Shown here one piece after another: positions 21,032 to 34,297 of a stretch of 64,000 bases of DNA. The notes beneath the pieces are model-generated. The model had not been told where the DNA came from and ran no database searches. It saw only the letters and a program-made list of their open reading frames with translations. Numbering within the stretch: position 1 is the first letter of the stretch; every line of letters begins with the position of its first letter. Made by a program: the position numbers and the translations under genes. Source of the DNA: Phyllostachys edulis (lineage: Eukaryota > Streptophyta > Magnoliopsida > Poales > Poaceae). Location: positions 55,434,016 to 55,498,015 of the forward strand of contig CM070557.1 in assembly GCA_036346405.1 (NCBI GenBank). The letters are read 5' to 3'.

Positions 21032-23615
21032 TGTAAGATCAAGGAGGCCGACTAGAGGGGGGTGAATAGGCGGTTTTAAAATATTTTGGCTAAAACCGAG
21101 TTTTAATGCGAAATTGTAAATCAATTCGGTTTTGTACAATTAAAGCCTAAATCAACTAGTCTTTACTAAGTGCACCAACAATATAAGTCTATTGATAATG
21201 ATAGCAATCATACAAAGACATGTAAGCAATTTAATTATAAGAATGTAAAGTGCACAAACTAAATCATTAGAGAGCAAACCACAATGACACAATGACGTTT
21301 TACCGTGGTGTTCGGAGACTTGCCGGTCTCCCATAAGCCACGTTGAGGTAAGCCCAAACTAATTGGACCGGCTCTACGAATTAAGCCGAACACCTCGATT
21401 CCACTAGTGGTAGCTCTTTCCATCTCCGGGTAGGTTAGTTCCAACCTTCACAACACGCGGCCTTCTCACAAGCTTCTTGAGAAGATCACCGATCCAGGAC
21501 ACCTCTACGCCGTCTAGGTGTCGGCAAACACCAAGAGTAATAAGCCAAGACCCTTGCTTGACTCTCACCACGTGCAACGAATGCACAAGCTCAAGTGGAT
21601 ACGAAATCCACCTCTAGATGCAACACATGCAACTAAAGACCTCTCTCCTTGCTCACAAGGTGCAACACATGCACAATGGAGAGGAGAAGCTCACACTAGC
21701 TCAAGTGAGTGAAATAGGATGCCAAAGATTGCCCTCCAACCGACCAAGGTGAGTATTTATAGTCCACACACAAAAAAAACTAGCCGTTGGAAGAGAATCT
21801 GCTGAAAATCGGGAAACCCACGATCAGAGCATAGGGCGGTCGGTCCAGGCCTCTGAACGACTATAAAAATAGCCGTTACATGCAATTCCCGGTCAGTCTG
21901 CCCTCACAGGGTCTGGTCTGACCGGACCCCCGGTCAGTACGGGCCTTCCGGGTGCAAGAAAACCGAAAAATATGCCCTTTGGAAAATGTTGACCGGCCTT
22001 ATAAGGGTAGTCAATCCGCAGGCATGTGGGCGGTCAGACCTCAGGCATGTGGGCGGTCAGTCCGGCCCTGTATTTCAGCACAGGCGACACTCTGAAAAAC
22101 GGTCATAACTTTTGACTCCAATGTCGGAATTGAGTGATCTTGGACTCTGTGGAAAGCTTATTCAGAGGGCTACACAACTCACCTATTTGATTTGATCTCA
22201 AACACATTTTATCAAATCAAAAAACACAACTCCAAAGAGCCACTACCATGGTCTAAGTCCAAAGTATTAGCAACAAGCAATCTTAGACCATGCCATGGGA
22301 AAATACATGAATCCCAACAATTTGCAAAACACATTTGCAAACTTAGATCATGCCACAAGGAGTAGGTACATGGACTTCAACCATTTGCAAAACACATTTG
22401 CAAAGTATAGTTACATGCTACAAGGATTAAATGCATAAGCCTTGACTATTTGCAAAACACATTTGTAAATAATAGCATCATACCTCGGAGAGCTAGAGCA
22501 AGTGAGATTGAGCTATCAACACATGATGAGACTCAAGCTACTAGACAGGACCCCTCTTAATAGTACGACAAGCTATACTAGCAACCCGGTCTCCCAACCA
22601 AACACCGAGACCGTTAAAAGACTATGAACACATTCTTAGCCCTAGCTAGTCATACCTTTGCCTTGCGCAACCACTTGAAGCTTGATGACACACATCTTCG
22701 CTTCAAGTCCAGGTCATTGACTTGATATGCATCAACTCATGATGCATCCTTCACTTGACTTCCATCAACACATGATGGGTCTTCTTTTGACTTGATGATC
22801 AACTCATGATCATCTCCTCTTCTTGAACTTGATACACATCAACACATGATGCATCCTTTACTCCAAGCTCTTAAATATCATTAACACATGATGTTTTTCT
22901 TCATCCCGAGTCTTGACTTGATGACAATCAACTCATGATGTCATCCAAAGTCTCCATCCTCATGGAACACAACCTATTCATCCAACTCATGGAAAATGTT
23001 AATTCCACAATGTGATTGTCATTAATTACCACAATATACCATTAACTCATAATGGTGGGACAAGATACCACAATCTTTCCCTCTTTGGTAATTGATGACA
23101 ACCACTTCAATTACAAATAATTGAATGTAGATTGGTATGAGTATATATGAACTACACAAGTTGTATATACTCAATGGATATATGAGCATGTATGAGCTAC
23201 ACAAGTCTCATATATTCATATGAATATATTAACTACATAAGTTATATATACTCAAGGGTATGTTTCAAAGTAAAGATCCTTAATATATGTGAAAACGGGA
23301 ATATGAATCAATACTAATGAAACCACAAAACATAGTGTGAAATCCCCCTAAATGTGTGCATACACAAATGTGTAATAAGATCATATGCACATATTCAAGT
23401 TAGACTTTTGGTGGAATTCATCCTATATTTTGGATCCGAGGAATGCAACAATATATAGAAATATAATGTAGAATGCATACCTCTTTGATTTTCACCTTTA
23501 TATCCAATTTGAGACTAAGCAATAGGTATATCAATAAAAGTGTTAGTCTCAAAACTAGATTTGTCATTAATAACCAAAACTCCATTAACACATAATGGCG
23601 GGTCTAGATTCTTCA
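21032..23615 (-). repeat. 3' LTR (2584 bp) of the gag-only retrotransposon
   Basis: Nearly identical to 29264-31857. On the plus strand it runs from TGTAAGATCAAGG to GATTCTTCA. It includes GC-rich GGTCAGTCCG-type repeats (about 21830-22070) and a series of CATCAAC.CATGATG palindromes (22.7-22.95 kb). Confidence 0.92.
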
Positions 23616-23632
23616 ATCTCCCCCTTTTTGAT
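23616..23632 (-). other. polypurine tract next to the 3' LTR
   Basis: The minus strand reads AAAAAGGGGGAGAT immediately before the LTR, the expected place for plus-strand DNA priming. Further AAGGGGGAG copies lie inside the element. Confidence 0.75.
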
Positions 23633-26600
23633 GATTGATGATAAATCCTTGAACAATTACAATATTTGGATATAAATCATCATAAGATAGGAATTTAAGC
23701 TATTTAACTATATCCATGCATGTCACTAAGCAATTTAAAATTTCAAGCATTATGCATATGAGAATGACATGCATGAAAAGGTGAAAATACAAGAGAGAAT
23801 CCAAATATGTTGCATTGATCATATAAATATTCTCCCCCTTTTGGCATTAAACACCGAAAAATCCAATACACATTCAAGCCAATATAAAGATGTTGCAAAA
23901 GAAAGAGCTTGGCAATTGAACTCATTTTATTTTGAGCATATAGCATTCTCCCCCTTTTGAGATCACAAAACATTTCCACAAACTCCTCTTTTATGGCTAA
24001 AAAGAGTAAAACACTTGAAATGAGTTATATTGGAGTTTAACTATACTCTTGAAATCTTTCTAACAAACATTTTTCATGAAGAAACCATGCTTATTTTCTC
24101 AAAGGTCAATGAGATGAGTGAATTTGAAATCATGTTGAATTCAAAAGATATAGCCAAAACAATGGGAAATATGTGGAAACAAGCTCAGAAAAATCTGAAA
24201 TAAATCATAGTGCTAGTCCTTGAAAATACACACACTTTTAATTTTGGAAGGCTCAACCAAATGTCAACCATTTTGACGATGTGAAAATTACAAAGTTTCA
24301 GAAATTTGAAAATTTCAGGTTTTTCAGATTTTGACATTCCATTTAAGCTTAAAAAGATAGCTGAAAAACTGGTTAAGAAAGTTCCAATAATTCTGAAAAA
24401 ATTTGGCATTGAATATCAACTATAGAGGATAAAAAGTCATCATTATATCTTCCACAAATTATGAACCAATTTGGAGATACAAAAATCACAAATCAGTTCA
24501 AAGCATGCAAAAGTCTGAATTTTCAGCACATTGATCAAAGAGAGAAAATGTCAAAACATTTTCAAATCAAATCGAAAAGATTTGAAATTCTGCAAAAATA
24601 AACTTTAGACTCCTAGGAATCTTTTCCAAAAAGAATTTTGGAAAAAGGAGTTTTCATTTAAAAGATGTGCCAAATTTTGCATTGAAGGCATGTTTTTTGA
24701 TCCACGAGTAGAAAAGTCAAAACTTTCTCAAATGATGTCCAAATAGTTTAAAATTTTCCAGATATTGACTTTGGACTACTTACAATGTTTCCCAAAAAGA
24801 ATTTTATTAAAAACAGTTTTCTTTTAAAAGATAAGGCAAAATACGCTTTGTAGGCACATAAAGAGAATGATTTTGCATTGAAGGTTCAAAATGCAAACCA
24901 ATTTGAATTTCATGGAGTTTTTCACTTTCATGGCTTTGCATGAGTTAGAAATACTATTTCAAGCCAAGATACACAAAGAAATCTGGCTCAATTAGCAAAA
25001 CTCACTATATGCATGAATATGTCATTTTGGGTTAAAACTAGTTTTTCGATGAACTTCAAATGAATATAACTTTTCAACGATTGGTCTTTTGTAAAAACTT
25101 TGAACTAGAGAAATGTTTGAAATGACCGAACCTACGAGTTTGGTATTAACAACTTTTTCAAAAACTCAATAGATTTTGATTTATGAAAATATATCATTTA
25201 ATTCAAAATCAAGATCATACAAGATCATTTTGAGTTTAAATTTGCTATTTGTTTTCTAAAATAGGAATTTTTACTTCAAAAGCATTTGAAAGCATTTAAA
25301 ATACATATTTAAGTACTCTTGTCTAGTTTTTCATAAATTTGAGCCTTTTAAGCAAATTTTTTGACTTTTGACCAAAGAGGCTCTTTAAAAAACTAAACTT
25401 GCATATCATTAATAATGTCACTCCAAGAATACCAAATGAAGCAAATGAGAATGAAAAACATGCATTCACAAGATCCGTAACCACTTTGTACAAAATGCAA
25501 ATTAGTTTTCTCATCTAAGAGTTTACCCAGTTTAAACAAAGACTAAAACGTTTTTCATTTTTGCTAAGAAAAACTCATTTTAGGAAAAGCTCCCCCTTAC
25601 ACAAAGGTTGCTCTTGAAGATACTCCTTTGACACACAAAGGTTTTCTTCGCCCAATCTTTTCTTTGCTTTTGATACACAAAAGCTTTCTTCATCCAATCC
25701 ATATCTCCCTCTTTGTCATCTCTTTGAAATATATCCATTCAAAATTCAAGATGACTTCATCATCTTCTATTTGATCCTTAATTTGCAACCAAATTCTCTT
25801 CTTGACATTTGGCACCAAAACATTTTCCCAAATGTTGTTATGTGTATCCACTTGTAAAATAGTCCTTAAACATCACTTGTAGATACCACGAGTCGACGAT
25901 ACCACTTGTTGGTAATACGTGTAGATACCACTTGTAAATAATACTCGTAGATACCACTTGTAAATTCACATGTTGATACCATTTGTAGAGAACATGCGTC
26001 GACAGGACTTGAAATCTCAAGGTGTTTGAACTTCTCTTGCAAAGATCTTCAAAGAATGCATCCAAAAAGAAGAGAGAAATAGAGAATTCACTTGAGAGAA
26101 CCAAAAAGAAGAGAGAAATAGAGAATTCACTTGAGAGAAAAGATGATACCAAGAATAATTAATTCCATTTGTAGAAACTTGGTACCACTTGGAGAGATAC
26201 CACTTGAAAAAGCATATCATGAATTGGAGGTATCGGAGAGAGCTTGGTTTGAAAAGAATTGATCAGCAAGGAATGAAATAGATACCACTTGTAACGACAA
26301 GATGATATCATTTGAAGAATACCACTTGTAAAAACAAGTAATATGAATTCTATGCCGAGATCAAGATGATCAAAATGTGCTACCACTTGAATGAGTACCA
26401 CTTGAATGATAAACATATCACAAAGCGATCGAAATGGTATTTGGAGTCAACAAAGTATTTGAGGGTAGTTTGCAAGAATAATAAGGATCAACTTGACTTG
26501 AGGGAGCAAAGGGAGTGGCTGCAAAGAATGGAAATCAACAAATATGGACAACCAGCCAAAATCTCCAGGTCCGGTCAGACCGGCGGCTAATGCACAGTTA

Positions 26601-27690
26601 GACCGGGGCCATGCGGTCGAACAACGGCGAACAACAGACAAAGACTGACACTAAACCGATAGAAAGCAGTTCTCGAAAATTGGAGAGAAGATTGATTTGT
26701 TGTACATTGCTCCAAATTGTCACACAAACATCCAAATAAAGATATTTGGAGCATTTCCAACTAATATAGACTTTAGAAATCCAACTTTCAAATAGTTTTT
26801 ATAAATTAAGCTTTAGTTTTCGCAATTGAAATAGTATTTTCGATACATTTCACAAAAAGAGCCAAATTGAGCAAATGATGAAATCTAGAGCATCCAATTG
26901 CATGTATGAGTCGTAAATACCATTATGGACCTATTCATGTGAATAGTTTTGGCTCAGATGGCGAAACTCACTTAAGTGCTAGAAAGTGACCACTTAAGTC
27001 AAACTAGTATTTTGGACGAGTATCAAAATCAAATAATTTTTGTTGAGTTGGTCTTTTGGAAATCTTTTGAATACAAAAAATATTTAGAATTGCCAACTCT
27101 AGGATTTTCATTTTGGGACAATTGTCAAATTCTTTTTAGAATAGATTTTACACAAAAATCTAGTTTTGGTCAAAAACAAGATTCTAAGATCTAGAATTTT
27201 GGGTAGAAACTCATTTTCACTTAAAATAGGTTTTTCTTGAGCCAAAACTTTTGGGAAACCTTTGAAAAGCATTTGTATACATTTTGCAACTAATTTTTCA
27301 AAGGATTACTAATAGTTATGAAATTTTTGACTTTTGGCTAAAAGGCTTATTTTTAAAAACATAACTAGCACTTAATTAATTTGGGCACACATAGGGATGT
27401 GATATACATGTATATGACTTAGCACTCCCCCTTAATGTGCCACCATCAACTTGCTCAAGAATTTAATAATCAAAATTATGAACAAGAGCAAGAGTAACCC
27501 TTTTATAAGATTTTCATGTAATGCAACCTACACAAGGTATGAGGGCTATATACTTCAATGTAAATACTTGTTACCGAGATGGCATTGGTTTATGATATGA
27601 AGTAATCGTCCTTAAGCTTGGCTCCAAATTTTGCATATGATGGAATCCACCTTTTTATGAATAAGCCAAGCTTCTAATGCATCTCCAAGT
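23617..27690. other. AT-rich non-coding interior of the retrotransposon
   Basis: Four kilobases without a plausible gene. It contains iterated polypurine tracts (plus-strand CTCCCCCTT at 23618, 23832, 23948, 25590 and 27425) and an array of TACCACTTGTA-like repeats at 25.85-26.41 kb. Confidence 0.7.
25848..26410 (+). repeat. interspersed GATACCACTTGTA repeat, roughly a dozen copies
   Basis: Variants include ATACCACTTGTAGATACC, ATACCACTTGTAAATAAT, GTACCACTTGGAGAGATACC and CTACCACTTGAATGAGTACC. The same word (AATACCACTTGTAAGATC) spans the PBS/5'LTR boundary at 29256-29273. Confidence 0.75.
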
Positions 27691-27695
27691 ACCTA

Positions 27696-29206
27696 TTAAG
27701 TATTTAAGCGTATTTTGGTACCCAATACTTGGTTAGGTCCATAAATGTTAGTCACAATATATTTGGGCACCCAAATGCCCCTAGCAATAGTTTTGTGAGA
27801 GCTAACATTCCTAGCAAACACATTGTCATTTATATTCTTCCTGAGCAAATAATGATCATTATAAATGATAGGCTTAGGAGTGATACCTTTGGGACATTCC
27901 TTACTAAAATGTCCTTTCTCCCGGTAATTGTAGCAAGTTGGACTTTTGCTTCCCCTACTTGTCATCTTATCTTGCTCAACACCGGTTTGCCTCTTCTTTG
28001 ATGACACTGACTTGTCATCTATTTGATTTGGACATACCGAGGCAATGTGACCATTCTTCTTGCATCCAAATCACTTGATATTGTTGAATTATTTTCTACT
28101 TTGCTTTGGGACGCTCTTCACTTTTTTCTTGGAGGTGAAACCAAGTCGTCTCTTATCATTTATCTTGTTTGGGCATATGAAGGCGAGGTGACCCTTTTGA
28201 TGGCAATCAAAGCACTTGACATTCTTCGTGTGTCTTGCATTGTGCCTTGTCTTGCTATTCTCTTTCTTCTTGGAGATGAAGCCAATGCCACTCTTATCTT
28301 GCAAGTATTTTTGCTTGCTCAATATTTCATCAAGAGTGGCCTTCCCTTTGTAGCTTCTTTCTAAGTCATTTTTCAATTTTATGACTTGGGCCTTGAGCTC
28401 GTTATTTTCCTCTACAAGGTTAGCCTCACAAGACATAGAGGAAATAGAAGCATCTATATTTGAGCAACAAGGCATATCAATTAAATCATCACAAGATGTG
28501 GAAATACTAACTTTAGATGAATTGTATGAGATAGGAGCAATACAAGGCAAATCATCTAATAGATCACATGTAATCCATATATCCACTTTAGAGCTAGTAT
28601 AACTTTTAAGAAGGAGGGTTTCATGTTATTCTTTAGAACATCATAATTCTTCAAAATTTTGAATTTTGAAACCTCCTTTCCCATAAAAACATTTTGCTCT
28701 TCTAGCATATCAATCAACTCATCATATGAAGGCTCATCATTATCATCATCATTATATACCTTCTTTTTACCTTTTGCCATAAAGCAATGAGACGATGTTG
28801 ATGGAGTTGAGGATTCATCATCGTCGGAGCTAGAGGTTGAGCATTCTTCTCCCGACATCTATTTTTCTATGTAATCATCACTAGTGGAAGTGGACCTTTC
28901 ATAACATTCTTGAAGATGGGTCCACATCTCATGAACGTTCTTAAGATCGCATATGGCATCAAACACATCTACACTCAAAGCACTAAATAAGGCATTAATT
29001 GCTTGAGTGTCGAGATGTAAGCATTTCTCTTCCTCATTTGTTGGAGCAAATTGATCCAATGGAGGAGAAAAGCCAACATCTACAATCCGCCATATATTTA
29101 GGCCCATGGCCTTAAAATAACATGACATGCAGATTTTCCAATGAGCATAATTTGTGCCATCAAATAGAGGTGCTTCACCTAGGTGCATTATATCACTAGT
29201 CGTCAT
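27696..29206 (-). pseudogene. gag-like gene of the gag-only retrotransposon, broken
   Basis: Minus-strand frames in order. 29206-28859 has a copia gag N-terminus (APLFDGTNYAHWK, then MWTHLQECYE). 28858-28556 is acidic/Ser-rich (STSSSDDDESSTPS). 28586-28089 has a coiled-coil-like stretch (VEENNELKAQVIKLKNDLE) and a CCHC zinc knuckle CFDCHQKGHLAFIC. 28007-27696 has a second knuckle-like CYNYREKGHFSKEC, in which the second Cys is Tyr. The blocks match Sirevirus/copia gag architecture. Frame changes or stops at about 28858, 28580 and 28085 break the gene. No pol domains follow. Confidence 0.7.
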
Positions 29207-29249
29207 CCTTTACTCTCTAGACGGTTAAGTCTAATAAATGAGAGACCAA

Positions 29250-29261
29250 GCTCTAATACCA
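29250..29261 (-). other. primer-binding site of the gag-only retrotransposon
   Basis: The minus strand reads TGGTATTAGAGC, one mismatch from the plant tRNA-Met PBS, two bases inside the 5' LTR. It fixes the element's orientation. Confidence 0.8.
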
Positions 29262-29263
29262 CT

Positions 29264-31857
29264 TGTAAGATCGAGGAGGCCAACTAGAGGGGGGGTGAAT
29301 AGGCGGTTTTAAAATCTTTTGGCTAAAACCGAGTTTTAATGCGGAATTGTAAATCAATTCGATTTTGTACAATTAAAGCCTAAATCAACTAGTCTTTACT
29401 AAGTGCACCAACAATATAAGTCTATTGATAATGATAGCAATCATACAAAGACATGTAAGTAATTTAATTATAAGAATGTAAATTGCACAAACTAAATCAC
29501 TAGAGAGCAAACCACAATGACACAATAACGTTTTACCGTGGTGTTCGGAGACTTGCCGGTCTCCCCTAATCCACGTTGAGGTAAGCCCAAACTAATTGGA
29601 CCGCCTCCACGAATTAAGCCAAACACTTCGATTCCACTAGTGGTAGCTCTTTTCCTCTCCGGGTAGGTGAGCTCCAATCTTCACAACACGCTGGGTCTTC
29701 TCACAAGCTTCTTGATAAGATCACCGGTCCACGACGCCTCCACGCCGTCTAGGTGTCGGCAAACACCAAGAGTAATAAGCCAAGCCCCTTGCTTGACTCT
29801 CACCACGTGCAACGAATGCACAAGCTCAAGTGGATACGAAATCCACCTCTAGATGCAACACATGCAACTAGAGACCTCTCTCCTTGCTCACAAGGTGCAA
29901 CACATGCACAATGGAGAGGAGAAGCTCACACTAGCTCAAGTGAGTGAAATAGGATGCCAAAGATTGCCCTCCAACCGGCCAAGGTGAGTATTTATAGCCC
30001 ACACACAAAAAACTAGCCGTTGGAGGAGAATCTGCTAAAAATCGGGGAAACCCGGTCAGACCGCAGGCATAGGGCCGGTCAGTCCGGCCTATAGTACAAC
30101 GGCTATAAAAATAGCCGTTACATGCAATTCCCGGTCAGTCCGCCCTCACAGGGTCTGGTCTGACTGGACCCCCGGTCAATCCGGGCCTTCCGAGTGCAAG
30201 AAAACCGAAAAACATGCCCTCTGGAAAATGTTGACCGACCTTATAAGGGCGGTCAGTCCGCAGGCATGTGGGCAGTCAGACCTCAGGCATGTGGGCGGTC
30301 AGTCCGGCCCTGGATTTCAGCACAAGCAACACTCGGAAAAATGGTCATAACTTTTGACTCCGATGTCGGAATTGAGTGATCTTGTACTCTATAGAAAGCT
30401 TATTCAGAGGGCTACACAACACACCTATTTGATTTGATCTCAAACACATTTTATCAAATCAAAAAGCACAACTCCAAAGAGCCACTACCATGGTCTAAGT
30501 CCAAAGTATTAGCAACAAGCAATCTTAGACCATGCCAAGGGAAAATACATGAATCCCAACAATTTGCAAAACACATTTGCAAACTTAGATCATGCCACAA
30601 GGAGTAGGTACATGGACTTCAACCATTTGCAAAATACATTTGCAAAGTATAGTTACATGCTACAAGGATTAAATGCATGAGCCTTGACTATTTGCAAAAC
30701 ACATTTGCAAATAATAACATCATGCCTCGGAGAGCTAGAGCAAGTGAGATTGAACTATCAACACATGATGAGACTCAAGCTACTAGACAGGACCCCTCTT
30801 AATAGTACGATAAGCTATACTAGCAACCCGGTCTCCCAACCAAACACCGAGACCGTTAAAAGACTATGAACACATTCTTAGCCCTAGCTAGTCATACCTT
30901 TGCCTTGCGCAACCACTTGAAGCTTGATGACACACATCTTCGCTTCAAGTCCAGGTCATTGACTTGATATGCATCAACTCATGATGCATCCTTCACTTGA
31001 CTTCCATCAACACATGATGGGTCTTCTTTTGACTTGATGATCAACTCATGATCATCTCCTCTTCTTGAACTTGATACACATCAACACATGATGCATCCTT
31101 TACTCCAAGCTCTTAAATATCATTAACACATGATGTTTTTCTTCATCCCGAGTCTTGACTTGATGACAATCAACTCATGATGTCATCCAAAGTCTCCATC
31201 CTCATGGAACACAACCTATTCACCCAACTCATGGAAAATGTTAGTTCCACATTGTGATTGTCATTAATTACCACAACATACCATTAACTCATAATGGTGG
31301 GACAAGATACCACAATCTTTCTCTCTTTGGTAATTGATGACAACCACTTCAATTACAAATAATTGAATGTAGATTGGTATGAGTATATATGAACTACACA
31401 AGTTGTATATACTCAAAGAATATATGAGCATGTATGAGCTACACAAGTCTCATATATTCATATGAATATATTAACTACACAAGTTATATATACTCAAGGG
31501 TATGTTTCAAAGTAAAGATCCTTAATATATGTGGAAACGGGAATATGGATCAATACTAATGAAACCACAAAACATAGTGTGAAATCCCCCTAAATGTGTG
31601 CATACACAAATGTGTAATAAGATCATATGCACATATTCAAGTTAGACTTTTGGTGGAATTCATCCTATATTTTGGATCCGAGGAATGCAACAATATATAG
31701 AAATATAATGTAGAATGCATACCTATTTGATTTTCACCTTTATATCCAATTTGAGACTAAGCAATAGGTATATCAATAAAAGTGTTAGTCTCAAAACTAG
31801 ATTTGTCATTAATTACCAAAACTCCATTAACACATAATGGCGGGTCTAGATTCTTCA
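29264..31857 (-). repeat. 5' LTR (2594 bp) of the gag-only retrotransposon
   Basis: Second LTR copy, adjacent to the PBS at its left edge. It differs from the other LTR by scattered substitutions and small indels; about 360 bp compared by eye around 30851-31220 showed one difference. Confidence 0.92.
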
Positions 31858-31862
31858 GCATC

Positions 31863-32176
31863 CATAGTTATGTGGATGGGAGCTTCCAAGACATTCTTTT
31901 TCTCATGAATGATAGTCTCACACTAATGTAATGAACTCTTGTCTGGTTGAGTACAATCTGTCAAAGAAATTTGTCAACTAGAGCTCCCAGTTTTGTTGGT
32001 CTGTTGGTGTAGCAGTTGGACTAAGTCTTGTTGGAAGTTTAGATGTTGTTTTGCTGTGCGTGATTAGCAAACTGGAGTCCCCAGTTCTGCTCTGTGTAAC
32101 TTCTTTTGTAAGAAACGTTTATATGCTTTCAATCAAAAGCAGGGTTTCCCCCTTTTCAAAAAAAAAAAAAAAAAAT
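31863..32176 (+). mobile_element. LINE 3' end fragment with A19 tail
   Basis: Ends in TATATGCTTTC, AAAAGCAGGGTTTCCCCC and then a run of 19 A (32158-32176). The same words close the full LINE at 50265-57195 on its own strand (TATATGCTTTC, AAAAGCCGGGTTTCCCCC). Where the fragment starts is unclear because the LTR element is inserted just to its left. Confidence 0.6.
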
Positions 32177-34297
32177 TGAATCAGGTTCTTGTATATGGTT
32201 GTTGTATCTAGGTAAGTTCATGTGTTAAGTTCATGTCCATGATTTCAACATTCCAGATTCCAGAAATCTGAGTCCATATATTACATCAAAGCAAATATTA
32301 CAAGTCCATAACTGATATTGTAGCTAACTGCACTGAAATCACTATGCTGTTTTGGCTAGAACCATCCCCTTTGATTCAACCAGCGCCATGAAATTTACAA
32401 GTGTAATTGTCAACACAAAAAGCATGACCAAAAGTTACACTCAAATAATCACACTATACTTCACAGTTCACAATATTGTGCAACAAAGCACGAGAATGCA
32501 TCAGGAAAACTTGCAATACTGCCTGGAGCTTCAGTGCCTTCATTGTCATTTGAGACCTATAGCTTTCCAATATTGCTTGAACAACCTAGCAGTTATAGTG
32601 AAAAAGCAATGATAAAATTTGAGAATGCAATATGCTTGCATAAGAAACCTGCATTTTGCCATCCAAGCAAAACATATAGCAGGAAATAGTACTGTCATAG
32701 ATGGAACATGAATTATATTATAGCTGTCAACATTTGAGCAGGCTTGCATCTGAGGGCTATCTGAATTGTTGTCTCAATGCTGTCTGAGGGCTGTACAAAT
32801 CTGAAGCATATCTTGTTGTATATATGATGTCTGAACAACAATTCAGATTCCATTTGTGATTCCAGATTTTAGATTTGTGAGTCCATACTTCCATTTGGGA
32901 GTTCAGATTCATGCAGAATTGAGACAACCGCCACCATTTCATACTTCAGATTGCAGGAACACCAGATGACATTGAGACAACATTTCATACCAGCAAGCAA
33001 AAAAAATGCCAAACTACATATTACAGTTGCCAAACTACAGCTTACATTACATAAGACTGGGAAGATAAGAAAAATACAAACTCAGTTGCAAATCTTCCTA
33101 GTGCAAAGGAACAATATTAACTCATTACAACTCAACAATTTATAGTCAATCTAATACTAAACATCAGCTACATCCATCAATTCTTCTCCCAAACTTGCCA
33201 ATTAATATGGCTATGACGACAAATGAAAGCACTGCATACAACATTCTTCTCTTCTCTCTTGTTAGCCTTGGCCTTCTCCAGTTCTTCCAACGAATTCTTC
33301 TCCATTAATTCTTCTCCCAAGCTGCTTCCGAAGATTCTTCTCTTCTCTGTGCTGCGCCCCTCTCGGCCCCTGCTTCCGTGCTAGATGTAGGATGGGAGGT
33401 GGCGAGGGCGGAGTGAGTCTGACACATCTCTCAGATGCAGGAGCTTCAAACTCTACGAAGAAGTTGTGGCTTCTTCATCTGCGCACTTGATGCAGGAGGC
33501 ACAAGGGGAGGCGCAATTGATGTAGGAGGCGGCGCGTCGGCTCGGTGCGGGGGCAGAGTTTCACCATCTTGGCCACACCTGCAAGCCGCTGCCGTAAGGA
33601 GGAAGAAGGGGAGCACCAGCACAAGGTCGACGCTACTACCCTCTTCCCCCATTCCCAATCCCAGCAAAGGTAACCTAGCCACACATCTGAATGTTCTACA
33701 CATCCAAATCATTCATCCAAATCACTAGACTTCATGGTAGCATTCACATCCAAAATCTTAGCCATTTCATTTCATCTCAGAGCAAGGGGTCAAGGATCAG
33801 AGAGGAACAAGGGGGTGATACACTGATACCTCAATGTTAGCCTCAGCCGAAGTCACCACCATCAATTCCCTTATGCATAATCAAATAGCAGCCGAACCAC
33901 CAACATCATGCATGTGCATCAACCAAGCATCAGTAAGCATAAGTAAATGAAGCAACCAAAGCATGTAAATCTGATTAATCAAAAGTGGGGTTAGGGGAGG
34001 AAGGAACCGGCCAGGGCTCGGCTGAGCCAGAGGGGAACCAGGCCAGGGGAGAGCTAGTCAGCTAGCAGAGGGGTGCAGGCGGCCGAGGCCGGCATGGCCA
34101 TGGGCGGCCACGTGGCAGTGAAGAGTGGACCGGCCACCCAGGCAGGCGGCGCGTCTGCAGTGGGCGAGAGGCGTGGCCCAGCCGTCTTGGTGGAGGAGAG
34201 AAGCGTCAGAGGAGAGAGCGATGACAGTGGGCCGTGGCCTTGCCTCGAGGCGGCGCCAGGCCGCAAGGCAGAGGAGAGAAGGCGGGAAATCAGGGCC
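32177..34297. other. interior of the nested MULE; possible captured DNA
   Basis: AT-rich to 33.2 kb, then GC-rich segments at 33.35-33.7 and 34.0-34.3 kb with short open frames on both strands. No recognisable domain. GC-rich inserts between MULE TIRs often come from host genes, but I cannot name a source. Confidence 0.4.

Larger units (their letters stand above)
21032..31857 (-). mobile_element. gag-only LTR retrotransposon, Sirevirus-like (copia), 10.8 kb, minus strand
   Basis: Two long LTRs (21032-23615 and 29264-31857) start TGTAAGATC and end GATTCTTCA on the plus strand, and a perfect 5-bp target duplication GCATC flanks the element (21027-21031, 31858-31862). The PBS and the polypurine tract place the element on the minus strand. 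The internal 5.65 kb encodes only gag-like pieces (29206-27696); no protease, integrase or RT is seen, and 23.6-27.7 kb is AT-rich non-coding. Long LTRs, a gag with zinc knuckles and many AAGGGGGAG repeats are Sirevirus traits. It must have moved using proteins of another element. The LTRs are very similar, so insertion is fairly recent. It is inserted into the MULE at 20542-34539. Confidence 0.9.

Noticed and set aside
22700..22960. CRISPR-like spaced repeats
   Set aside because: The repeats are short dyads in a plant LTR, present in both LTRs, with unequal spacing and no cas genes; a eukaryotic context rules it out.
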